The position numbers were made by a program, and so were the translations under genes. The notes beneath the pieces are model-generated. The model saw only the letters and a program-made list of their open reading frames with translations, was not told where the DNA came from and made no database searches. A DNA stretch of 64,000 nt, taken from contig NZ_CP036266.1 in the NCBI RefSeq assembly GCF_007744075.1, positions 5,379,748 through 5,443,747 on the forward strand, read 5' to 3'. Numbering within the stretch: the stretch's first letter is position 1; each line of letters opens with the position of its first letter. The stretch is from Gimesia chilikensis (lineage in GTDB: Bacteria; Planctomycetota; Planctomycetia; Planctomycetales; Planctomycetaceae). Shown one piece after another: positions 52,697-61,200 of this stretch.

Positions 52697-52998
52697 TGTT
52701 ATTCAGCGGAAAACAATATCTGTACACAAAACCGGGCGAGAAAGCAGAACTGAACTGTCCCATCTGTGGCACGAAATGTGATGTTGAACGCAACTGCTAT
52801 GGACCGACCGGTTTTGCCGAAGCCGTCGGCGGCCTCGGGCATCTGCATGATTGCTTTACCTGCCCCCACCGGGACGAAGACTGGCATTGCTACGCCAGTC
52901 AACTGATCGCACAGAAGCATGAATGTGCCAGTCGACGCGTGCGGGAACTGATTGACCTAGATCTGCAGGAAACACTGACAACACGTTCTGTACTATGA
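52696..52998 (+). CDS. Cysteine-rich zinc-binding protein under SAM riboswitch
   Basis: A 100-residue soluble protein with CPICGTKCD near residue 21, CYGPTGFAEAVGGLGHLHDC and CPHRDEDWHC, so at least two zinc-knuckle pairs and three conserved His are likely metal ligands. The C-terminal part is helical. It does not resemble known methionine- or SAM-cycle enzymes that SAM riboswitches control. AAGGAG lies nine bases upstream of ATG 52696. Next gene on the strand is over 500 bases away, so it is the only visible target. Confidence 0.7.
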   Translation: MLFSGKQYLYTKPGEKAELNCPICGTKCDVERNCYGPTGFAEAVGGLGHLHDCFTCPHRDEDWHCYASQLIAQKHECASRRVRELIDLDLQETLTTRSVL

Positions 52999-53528
52999 TC
53001 AGAAGGCACTATTGTTAGATGACATCTCAAAATCAATGACCTTTAAGTCTTTTAATATCATCAGCTTAAAAAACGCATTCGTTAAGTTTACTTCAGACTC
53101 ACTTTCGGCGCGGTTGTATCAGCAACGATGCCGATAAATTGCCCTCGATGAATTATGCTCTCGCATTAATAGCCATGACTGGACTCAGTTAACTGTCAGA
53201 ACGTATTTTTATTCGATCATGCAGCGCACATACTAATAGCATGTTTAGCCATAAGTTCACGATATGCTGTTGCACTGCTTATTGCGATAGCCCAGGACTG
53301 GCGGCATAATTCACTCTTCTGGAGTCCACCAGTCCTGGGCTATCGAATACATACATATGACACCTATATTTTTTTGTGCACTCAGGGTGTCGAATTGATC
53401 CAAAATGGTTTAATATTTTTTCACTCCGTAATATCAACTTAAATATAGAGTTAAGTGCGTAAGTGGAGGTGACATGGTTGGCGTGACAGTCGAACAACAG
53501 AAACATCAATCTCAAATAATAAGTATTC
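52999..53528. other. Intergenic region with a large hairpin
   Basis: 530 bases without a supported gene. The notable feature is the inverted repeat at 53285-53345. The rest is AT-rich. Confidence 0.4.
53285..53345. repeat. Perfect 17-bp inverted repeat
   Basis: CGATAGCCCAGGACTGG (53285-53301) and CCAGTCCTGGGCTATCG (53329-53345) are exact reverse complements with a 27-base loop; allowing one mismatch the stem extends to 20 bp. There is no T-run, so a transposon remnant, operator or structured RNA is more likely than a terminator. Confidence 0.7.
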
Positions 53529-53984
53529 ATGTATAACCAATATTTTGAACACCCGATCCTAAATTCCCCGCACGATTATCCAACTCGACACTGGGAGGGA
53601 GAATTATGTCGAATTGCTGAGGCACATCCCAAAATGAAATCGTATGTAAAGAATCATAACCTGGGCTTGGAAGTTCCTTACCAGTATGGTTCGACAATGC
53701 GAAAATACCGTCCTGACTGCATTGTGCTCGTTGACGATGGTCACGGCGAAGATAATTTGCTCCACCTGGTTGTTGAAATCAAAGGATATCGTAAGGAAGA
53801 TGCAAAGGAAAAGAAGGCAACAATGGAAACTCAATGGGTTCCCGGAGTCAATAACCTCAAGACGTACGGCCGCTGGGATTTCGCTGAGTTTACCGACGTT
53901 TACGAAATGGAAGATGACTTTGAAACAAAAGTCGAACAGAAGTTCAACGAGATGATTGTTAAGTGCGGAGGAAGTAATGGTTAA
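53529..53984 (+). pseudogene. Internally deleted type III-like restriction nuclease (BPTD_3080-like)
   Basis: A 151-residue frame. Residues 7-23 (EHPILNSPHDYPTRHWE) match the very start of the roughly 1000-residue BPTD_3080-type restriction enzymes; residues 24-151 match their C-terminal end, including the PD-(D/E)xK nuclease motif: Pro62-Asp63 (RPDCIVLVDDG) and Glu83-x-Lys85 (VVEIKG). The helicase middle is absent, so an in-frame deletion joined the two ends. The frame is open and could still make a nuclease-domain protein. It overlaps the next gene by eight bases. Confidence 0.65.
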
Positions 53985-55494
53985 ATATAACCCCCGTGCA
54001 ATGATGGAGCGGGCAGTCAAAGTAATGGCTCAATCCATTCCTGAGCGTCGTGATGATGGGAAAATTTCTCCCAAAGTTGGTGCCGTTCTCGTCGATATTG
54101 GTGAAGAAGTTCCATCAGTTCCAAGAATAATGGAAGCCTATCGAGGGGAATTACGAGAAGGAGATCACGCAGAGTTTACCCTGCTAGAACGGAAGAATCG
54201 AGATCGAATTCTTGATACTTGCATACTCTTCGCCACTCTCGAACCCTGTGCACCAGGTGCCCGTAATCCTCCGAAAATGAGTTGTGCAGAACGCATCGTA
54301 TTGGCAAGAATCAAAGAAATATGGATTGGAATCGAAGACCCCGATCCAACTGTCGCTCAGAAAGGAATCAAATACCTACAAGACAATAATGTCAAAGTGA
54401 ATTTGTTTGATCGTGATTTGCAGGAGATCATTCGTGAAGAAAATAAAGAGTTTCTTGAGCAAGCTCTTGAACGTGCTGCCGAGGCAGAAGAAGCTCCTTG
54501 TAAAATAGTTCTTTCTCCTTTGGAGTCAGCAGCAGAGAATATGCAAATCGAAGATTTTTCTCGAAAAGCTCTGAAAGACTATCGCTCGCTGGCAAAAATT
54601 AAAGAGTCCATCAATTCCGAAGACTTTCAACGCAGGTTGTCTCGCCAAGGATTATTAAAGTCGGTCGGCGAACAATTAGTCCCAACCGGTTTTGGAACAA
54701 TTCTATTCGGTGAAGAACCGAGGACGGCAATTCCACAATCAGGTTTGATGGCAACAATTCACTATCCAGATGGCACAGAAGAAGTCAAAGATTTTGACGG
54801 CCCTCAAGTTCTTGTCCCTGGCGAAACAATTAAATGGCTGAAGGACAAACTGCCGAACATTATTGATCGCTCTGATGCTGTCCGCACTCAAAAGAATGAT
54901 CAGTTCTTTGAGCTGATTCGCGAAGGAATTGTCAATGCTCTCGTGCACCGAGATTACGCCATTGCCGGTGCAAAATGCCAACTTATCGTCTCTCAGAATA
55001 AGATAGAAATTCACAGCCCTGGCAAACCAATTAAGCCAATCACCTTCGAACAAATGAATTCATTCGATGCTCCCATGCTCAGTCGTAACCCCATTCTGCA
55101 CTATGTATTTGCAAAAATGGATCTGGCAGAGGAACGTGGGCTTGGTCTCAAATCGTTGAAACAGAAAACGCAACTGGCAGGACTACCATTACCAAAGTAT
55201 TCTTGGACCAATCCATACCTGGTTCTCACACTATTTCCAAATGTGGCTGCCAGCATCGCATCATTACCGCCTGAAATTCAAGACGAATTGAGTTCTCTTG
55301 AACTTGAGGGATGGAAGTGGCTGACAACTCAAGGACGCACGAACTCTACCGACTATGCAAAGAAATTTGGAATTGACTCGCGCAATGCCCGCAGACATTT
55401 GAATCACTTTATCAAACTTGGGCTTGTGCAGAAAACAGGCTTAGCTCGTGCAACGGAATATGTGGTACTACAAGACAGAACGCTGGAAAAGTAA
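53977..55494 (+). CDS. Deaminase-like/ATPase (RecG-related AlbA/HATPase_c_4) fusion
   Basis: A 505-residue protein. Residues 1-140 form a cytidine-deaminase fold of the RibD/CMP type with the zinc site His64-Ala-Glu66 (GDHAEFTLL) and Pro90-Cys91...Cys103 (LEPCAPGARNPPKMSC). The C-terminal half is the ATP-binding domain of AAA_4/RecG-like regulators: REGIVNALVHRDYAIAGA, IEIHSPGKP and a final winged helix (STDYAKKFGIDSRNARRHLN). ATG 53977 follows GGAGGAA and lies in the end of the truncated restriction gene. It is likely an accessory or regulator of that restriction system, possibly a nucleotide-editing defence protein. Confidence 0.7.
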   Translation: MVKYNPRAMMERAVKVMAQSIPERRDDGKISPKVGAVLVDIGEEVPSVPRIMEAYRGELREGDHAEFTLLERKNRDRILDTCILFATLEPCAPGARNPPKMSCAERIVLARIKEIWIGIEDPDPTVAQKGIKYLQDNNVKVNLFDRDLQEIIREENKEFLEQALERAAEAEEAPCKIVLSPLESAAENMQIEDFSRKALKDYRSLAKIKESINSEDFQRRLSRQGLLKSVGEQLVPTGFGTILFGEEPRTAIPQSGLMATIHYPDGTEEVKDFDGPQVLVPGETIKWLKDKLPNIIDRSDAVRTQKNDQFFELIREGIVNALVHRDYAIAGAKCQLIVSQNKIEIHSPGKPIKPITFEQMNSFDAPMLSRNPILHYVFAKMDLAEERGLGLKSLKQKTQLAGLPLPKYSWTNPYLVLTLFPNVAASIASLPPEIQDELSSLELEGWKWLTTQGRTNSTDYAKKFGIDSRNARRHLNHFIKLGLVQKTGLARATEYVVLQDRTLEK

Positions 55495-55525
55495 CCGGAC
55501 ATGAATGCGGACATTGCGTCCGGTT
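55493..55525. repeat. Tandem hairpin repeat, copy A
   Basis: AACCGGAC (55493-55500) pairs with GTCCGGTT (55518-55525), loop containing AATGCGGACATTGC. The gene stop TAA overlaps the left arm. Confidence 0.6.
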
Positions 55526-55548
55526 AATTGAAATCGAATTTAATTAAT

Positions 55549-55589
55549 GAGTATTCGGACACAAATGCGGACATTGCGTCCGGATACTC
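55549..55589. repeat. Tandem hairpin repeat, copy B
   Basis: GAGTATTCGGAC (55549-55560) pairs with GTCCGGATACTC (55578-55589) with one wobble. The inner 26 bases match copy A at all but two positions, 60 bases apart. A third partial copy (ATTCGGACACCGGACAT) is near 55611. Confidence 0.6.
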
Positions 55590-55686
55590 GCAAATATCAA
55601 AGAGAAGTATATTCGGACACCGGACATCCCGAGACATCACAACCTCTTAATATTTCAGAAGATACATCAATACCATAGGGCAGGAA

Positions 55687-55806
55687 ATGGCAAAGAAACG
55701 CACTAAGCAGAAAAAACTATCGCCACCATCAAGCATGAAGAGGCGACACGCACGTAAAGATAACAAAATTGTACTTAGTGATCCCGACATCGGACAGGCT
55801 GAGTAA
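55687..55806 (+). CDS. Tiny basic protein, doubtful
   Basis: A 39-codon frame (AKKRTKQKKLSPPSSMKRRH, then an acidic end SDPDIGQAE). The preceding GGCAGGA is very close to the ATG at 55687, so translation is uncertain. The Lys/Arg-rich start could bind nucleic acid. Confidence 0.3.
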   Translation: MAKKRTKQKKLSPPSSMKRRHARKDNKIVLSDPDIGQAE

Positions 55807-55891
55807 TCTCTCACAGAACCCGAATGGATGACCGAGAGTCCCTGCCCGATTGTGGACATATGGATATGTGCTTCGATTTCTCCATGACGAT

Positions 55892-55940
55892 CAATAAAAA
55901 ACAGAGGTGGCCGAACGGGTATGTTCAGCCATCTCTGTTT
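55892..55940 (-). terminator. Intrinsic terminator of the JAB-E1 operon
   Basis: On the minus strand AAACAGAGATGGC, a 16-base loop, GCCACCTCTGTTT (one mismatch), then TTTATT. It starts 21 bases after the JAB-E1 stop. Confidence 0.75.
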
Positions 55941-55961
55941 CATTATCTGAGAACAAGGTTT

Positions 55962-57590
55962 TCATTCACTCTGTTGTTGACAGTCAATACACCGAGGATT
56001 ACCCCCCTCCCCTGTTTCCGGCTTCTGGGGAAGCCAGATGGTTTCATCAAAGGCAAGCCTGCTCTGGTCGGCCTCAGCAAACACGCGAGAAAAGACCGAC
56101 ATCTCTGCGGAATTCGCGCTGGCAGGTGCCATCCGAATCAAGACCAGGTTGCGATCTGCGATTTCACCCATGATAGCCGACCAGCGAGGATGCTCGACTC
56201 CAGCGTGAAGTAATGCCATTGCCACCATCCCTTTGATGGAATTCAGGCGCTCTGTGGCAAATACAGGCGTCGCGTCCGAGGTCACCGTGTTTTCGAAGTC
56301 CTGTTCTTCATATGCCCGGTAACGGGACGCCAGCATACAGCGATGACAGGCTTTGGTCCGCTTCGGGTGCGTAAAGGTGACTTCCGCAGCCATCCCTGCC
56401 ATGTGAACCTGTGCACAAAGGCTGGGGACCTGATACTTGATCGCCAGACGATTGATCTGCGCCTGAGCAGCAAACTGGTCTGTGAATCCACACAACAGGG
56501 TCGTCCTGGGGAACAACGGCCGGGATTGCGCTTTGCCATCAGGGCCCAGCCGGTATTCAGAGCCGATTGGCTCCCGCAACAGCTTTCGCAGTTCGTCCTC
56601 TTCAATCTCTTCCAGTCCCTTCTGGTACATCTCCACCTTCAGGTTGGGATTGATATCCTGTAATCGCTCCGCGAGCACTTCCACTTTGGGGCGTCCCAGG
56701 TCCTTCCGATAGACCTGTTGAGTCCCCAGGTTGGATTCAGTTACCATGTCAGGATCAATGAGCACCACCTCTCCAATCCCGGTTCGCACCACAGATTCTG
56801 CAAACTGAGCGGCACCTCCCGTACCCACAATCACTGCGCGACAAGCTGCCAGGTGCGGAATATCATAAGCCGTGTTCACACGCGCAAATGTTTCTCCCAT
56901 GTCAGTCCATTCCCGTTTTTCCTGTTTGCTGTACTCTTTTTGCAAAGCTCTCCATCCTTTGTTGTTGAGCAGCCGATCTTCCGGCAACGATTCGTACATG
57001 CAGAAGGTTTCAGGAACAGAAACCCGGTCCTCCTGCTGAGGTACTTCGACAGGCTCCAGACTCTCGTTTTCCGTTTCACATTCAGAAGTCGTGAATTCGG
57101 TAGACATTACAATCTCCTTGGAAATAGTCACAATTCGGGCATCATTATCGTCACGCAAGGCTGCGTACGCATTGAATTCACAAGCATCAGTCGCAGTCTC
57201 TGGCAAGACAATGGGTAATAACAGATATGGCAATGAGGGGATCGCGTTCAGGATGCGAGCTGCATAGATACGATCACCGGTAGAGGGATATCCCATCGAA
57301 CCAGGATGGCTATGCACAAATCCCATCAGGCGAATTCCCTGTTCATTCCATTCGGAAAGGACATGATTCAGCACAGAAGTGTCTGGCGAATAGGTTACCG
57401 CTGTGGTTGCCGCCCATTCATCAAACAGGAAGTGGGTCACTATACCGGTTTCGCGATCCCCTCCCAGCAGTCCCCCGGTCTCCGGGGACTTGACGCCAAT
57501 CGAGTCGCGAATCTGTTCGTAGACTTCTTCTGTCATTTTCATAATGGGAAGTGAGGACTTTGCTGAGTGTTTCAAAGTCTCATCTTCCAT
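55962..57590 (-). CDS. JAB-E1 fusion (JAMM peptidase plus ThiF adenylyltransferase)
   Basis: A 542-residue two-enzyme protein. Residues 15-150 are a JAB domain with complete JAMM site: Glu37 (PETGGLLGG), H93-S-H95, seven residues, S103-x-x-D106. After an acidic linker, residues about 240-540 are an E1/ThiF domain: VIVGTGGAAQFAES, VVLIDPDMVTESNLGTQQVY, and zinc pairs CHRC and CIDC. Activation and removal or maturation of a ubiquitin-like protein are thus combined in one chain. The ATG at 57590 begins one base after the stop of the upstream gene, so an upstream frame extension is rejected. No obvious ubiquitin-like protein is encoded here. Confidence 0.88.
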   Translation of the reverse strand: MEDETLKHSAKSSLPIMKMTEEVYEQIRDSIGVKSPETGGLLGGDRETGIVTHFLFDEWAATTAVTYSPDTSVLNHVLSEWNEQGIRLMGFVHSHPGSMGYPSTGDRIYAARILNAIPSLPYLLLPIVLPETATDACEFNAYAALRDDNDARIVTISKEIVMSTEFTTSECETENESLEPVEVPQQEDRVSVPETFCMYESLPEDRLLNNKGWRALQKEYSKQEKREWTDMGETFARVNTAYDIPHLAACRAVIVGTGGAAQFAESVVRTGIGEVVLIDPDMVTESNLGTQQVYRKDLGRPKVEVLAERLQDINPNLKVEMYQKGLEEIEEDELRKLLREPIGSEYRLGPDGKAQSRPLFPRTTLLCGFTDQFAAQAQINRLAIKYQVPSLCAQVHMAGMAAEVTFTHPKRTKACHRCMLASRYRAYEEQDFENTVTSDATPVFATERLNSIKGMVAMALLHAGVEHPRWSAIMGEIADRNLVLIRMAPASANSAEMSVFSRVFAEADQSRLAFDETIWLPQKPETGEGGNPRCIDCQQQSE

Positions 57591-57591
57591 T

Positions 57592-57870
57592 TCACGGGGC
57601 GAGAATGTCTGTTCCTGTTTTGATGTATCTCTGTGTCCGATCTGCCCAAAGAGCGGCGATTTGCATAACCGATTCTTTTGATGTTGGTTCTGGTGTCCAG
57701 CAGACATAATATCGATCTCCCTCCTGCAGGCGGTGTGAATCATGGAGAGATTCAGAACGGCCCTGGTAGTCGGGCTGGCTTACGATGTAGGCACGCCAGA
57801 TCCCTTCCGGGAGACGTTCTATTGAAAAACCGTAGTCTTGCTCTCCATCTTTGGTTCTGTAATAAATCAC
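57592..57870 (-). CDS. Small partner protein of the JAB-E1 fusion
   Basis: A 92-residue soluble protein: DYGFSIERLPEGIWRAYIVS, QPDYQGRSES, HRLQEGDRYYVCWTPEPTSK and AALWADRTQRYI. The pattern WRAYI...QPxYxGR...YVCW...WADxTQxYI looks conserved, but I cannot name the family; one cysteine (YVCW) is present. The GTG at 57870 has AGGAAAGG upstream; an ATG at 57924 would sit in the loop of a hairpin. Directly coupled to the JAB-E1 gene, so it is a candidate substrate, E2-like or adaptor component. Confidence 0.6.
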   Translation of the reverse strand: MIYYRTKDGEQDYGFSIERLPEGIWRAYIVSQPDYQGRSESLHDSHRLQEGDRYYVCWTPEPTSKESVMQIAALWADRTQRYIKTGTDILAP

Positions 57871-57906
57871 GGGGCTACCTTTCCTGGCGAAAAGCCAATG
57901 AGAGAA

Positions 57907-57934
57907 GTGAGGCTGCGCATACACGCAGCCTCAC
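57907..57934 (-). promoter_or_regulatory. Hairpin upstream of the partner gene
   Basis: GTGAGGCTGCG (57907-57917) pairs perfectly with CGCAGCCTCAC (57924-57934), 11 bp, 6-base loop. On the minus strand it lies between the repeat-peptide gene and the GTG at 57870, like the intergenic hairpins of the 30-39 kb operon. Confidence 0.6.
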
Positions 57935-57952
57935 TATGGAAGTGGACTCATC

Positions 57953-58138
57953 TCATAGCACGTGAAACGTTCCTGGCGGAATTTCGTCCTTATCAGAGGA
58001 CTCGCCATGAAACGTGCCGGGAGGGATTTCATCTTTATCAGATGAATCGGAGTGATTCTTCTCAGGCTCCCCGGCAGCAAAGATTCCCCGCGGAATCACA
58101 TCAATCCCCGCATGAGGGGGAGACGAAGGTGTCGACAT
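57953..58138 (-). CDS. Short peptide with three D-x-IP-x-G-x-F repeats
   Basis: A 61-residue, Ser/Pro/Asp-rich, probably unstructured peptide. DKDEIPPGTFH occurs twice in tandem (separated by GESS), preceded by the looser GIDVIPRGIFA. GGAG is seven bases before ATG 58138. Repeated short cores at the C terminus, next to an E1-like adenylylating enzyme and a protease, resemble a multi-core precursor peptide or a tail carrying repeated recognition motifs. No family is recognised. Confidence 0.6.
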   Translation of the reverse strand: MSTPSSPPHAGIDVIPRGIFAAGEPEKNHSDSSDKDEIPPGTFHGESSDKDEIPPGTFHVL

Positions 58139-58263
58139 GAGCATTCTCCTTCTGAGGGTTCTACCCTGATCTGTTTTGCCACTTTACAAAACGAAAATAA
58201 TCAGGACTTCACTCAGAGAAGGAGAAAGGTCGAAAGATTTCAGTTAGTTTCGGTTGAATCTAA

Positions 58264-61200
58264 TTAGTTTGTTACGAATTCATAGATCTCCAGTTTATTG
58301 TCAACGACACAGACTAATCGGTTATTAAATTTATCAATTGCAAAAGAATTAGCTTCGATGAAAAGTGTATTTATTGGCTTAGATGGAATTGACGTGGTTT
58401 CACCATCAGTAAGAAATACTTCAAATTCCCAAAAGCATAATCGCCCATCCCAACCTGCAGAAATTAGTTGTGGGCCTTTGATTCCTTTGTATAAATCAAC
58501 ACCAAATAATCCTCCTCGGTGCGTTCTAGAAATACATTTTATAAGCTGCTCATTTTCGAGGTCGCTGATTCTAATCTCATTCTCAGTAGAAGAGATGAGC
58601 ATAATTCCTTCAGGACCTTCGTATAATGCTGCACAGATAATTGGTCTACTATGAATTCCTTTGATTGACCGTTCTATCTGTCCATTCTGAGGGTTACTAA
58701 ACACGATTTGTTTATCATACCCTGCTGATACTATAAGAGGTCCTCTCGAGCTTTCAAATACTGCCACACCAAGAATCCAGTTGGTGTGGGCTCCTGTTAT
58801 AATTCTTTGAAGCTGTCCAGTATGGATGTCATGGATGATAATTTTGCTATCCCATCCAACAGAAATTAGCCATGAACCCTCAATTCCCGAATAGGCTGCC
58901 AGACTCGTAATAGCATTCGAATGCTCCCCCTTAAAACTCTTAATTTCCTGTCCATTATTTGAATCGATTATCATTAAATCATCATCATTTACTAGTGCGA
59001 TAATTTGGGCTTCATCTTGCTCCTGATGCACAGTCACACACCTGAACTCGTATGTGTTTTCCTTGCTTGAGTGTATCCCCATCTCGATATTCTGAAGATC
59101 TGTAATTACGATTCTACAATCTCTTCCTGCTGTGATAATGTAAGAACCATTACTTCCTTGATAATTTGCCACACAGTTGATCACATCAACATGTAAACCC
59201 TCAAGACTCTTAACAAGCTGGCCAGTTTGTGGATCACTGATCACGATCTGGCTATCATTGCCCACCGAGACGATCCGCGGGCCATCTGGCCCTTCATAGA
59301 CCGCTAGGCTGTTAATGCAGCTTTGATGTGCGCCCTTGATGGTCCGCACGACAGTACCGGTTCGGGGATCACTGATCACGATCCATTCGTCTTCCCCTGC
59401 CGAAACGATTTGTAAGCCATTCGGTCCTTCATAGACTACCACACTATTAATTGCATTTGTATATGCAAATGAGTCTGCATGGGCATCATCAATGGTTCGC
59501 TCGACGGTTCCGGTCCGGGGATTACTGATCACGATCCGTTTGTCTTCCCCCACCGAGACGACCCGCGGGCCATCTGGCCCTTCATAGACTGCTAGGCTGT
59601 TTATTGTCTTTGTATGAACTCCTTTTATTATTTTTTCAATCTGTTTGGTTTGTGGATTACTTATCACAATTTCCTTTTCATACCCAGCTGAGACAATATA
59701 AAATTCATTATTACATTCATAAGTTACTAGACTAAGAACATCCTCTCCGTGGTGTCCTTTGAGATTAGTCACTAACTTACCTAATTCAGGGTCTATGATC
59801 ATTATTTCAGTGTCATTGGGATGGCTTCCAGCCACCACGATGAGTGGCCCCTCAATACCTTCATAAACAGCAACACTATTCATCTCATCTGACTCAATAT
59901 CGTTAATAACCCAGTCCACGATACCAGTCTGTAATTCAAAACTTATAATACGCTTGTCAGTACCCACTGAGACTATATGTGGTCCATCAGTTCCCTCATA
60001 TATTGCTAAACTAAGAATATCATCACAATGTGCCTTCTCAATTGTTAGAGAATTTTCTTCCCGTATTCCCTTTATTTTCTTGATCCACTCTGGACGAGAG
60101 CCGTCCCCTGTGAATTCATCCAGTTGCCTGGCCCACTGCTCTACTTCATTCCCTGTTGCCCCAAACCAGCAACAGCGGTTCATCACTTCCTGCAACAGGA
60201 GATGAGGATGTTCCCAAGCAAACCGGCTGTGATCATTGCTCGCCTTATAAACCTGCTGCAAGACCCGGTCATGTGGTTGGCTATTGGATAAACGAGAGAC
60301 CAGTTCGGGTACTGGTTCCATAAACGCGATCGCTGCTTCACGGGGTAAATCAGGCCAGAAGGCAACCAGCCGTGATACCAACTCCCGTAGTAGACTCTGA
60401 TTATGCCTGCAAATTTCCTCACCTGATCCCTCATCGCGGGTTTGGACCATTTCTCCCAGGAATTCTGCTACCAGCAGCCAGCGGGCAGGATCGTCCAGAA
60501 AGGTTTCTGATATTGCCTGAGGCCATGCGTCGTCTAACGGCTCGTCTTGTGAAGGGAGACCAATGCCTTCGTACTCACGCAGCGCACGCGCAGCAAAATA
60601 GTATATCAGTGAGTCATGCGCAAACCCGAGACTGTCATCTGTTTTTCTCAGCAGCCCCAGTTCAAAGAGTGCGGCCACTTCTTCCTCTGTGAAGACACGA
60701 GAATAAGTGAGTGACTGCGTCAATAATTCTCCTATCGGCATCCAGGCGCGGCGGACTGGAATGCGAGTGTTGCCTCCCTGAGGCCGGGTGAGTAAACGTT
60801 TTGCCTCTGTTGCAGATAGACGGGTTTCTCCCTGTTGTGCCAGCATCGCCAGGGCCAGTCGTTGCATGGCGATGAGTAAATCTTCGGGAGAGATTTGAGT
60901 TTTAGTACGATTTTCATCTGACTCTTCACGTTGGAGATGCTGTTGAGTGAGTTGAGCATAAATGTCTGCCAGGGTTTTGATACGATTGAGGACTTCAGGA
61001 GGAAACGTGGAGACCCAGTGCATTAGCAGCGGAATACTGATGACCGTCTCCTGTTCCCAGAGATCATCGTCGGTTCCACGCTGACGAATGGCGGCACGAC
61101 GCCGAATACGGAGCAGTCGTTTGAGATGTGTCAGTTCGGTCTCGGGGTCGTGTTCGCTGCGGGGAAGCCTTGTGTCTGGCTTACCTGACCAGTCTTGCAG

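Noticed and set aside
59210-59620. Near-identical DNA repeats that could suggest a CRISPR or tandem array
   Set aside because: They are in frame and code for the WD40-like blades of the STAND protein, with spacing of about 45 codons.
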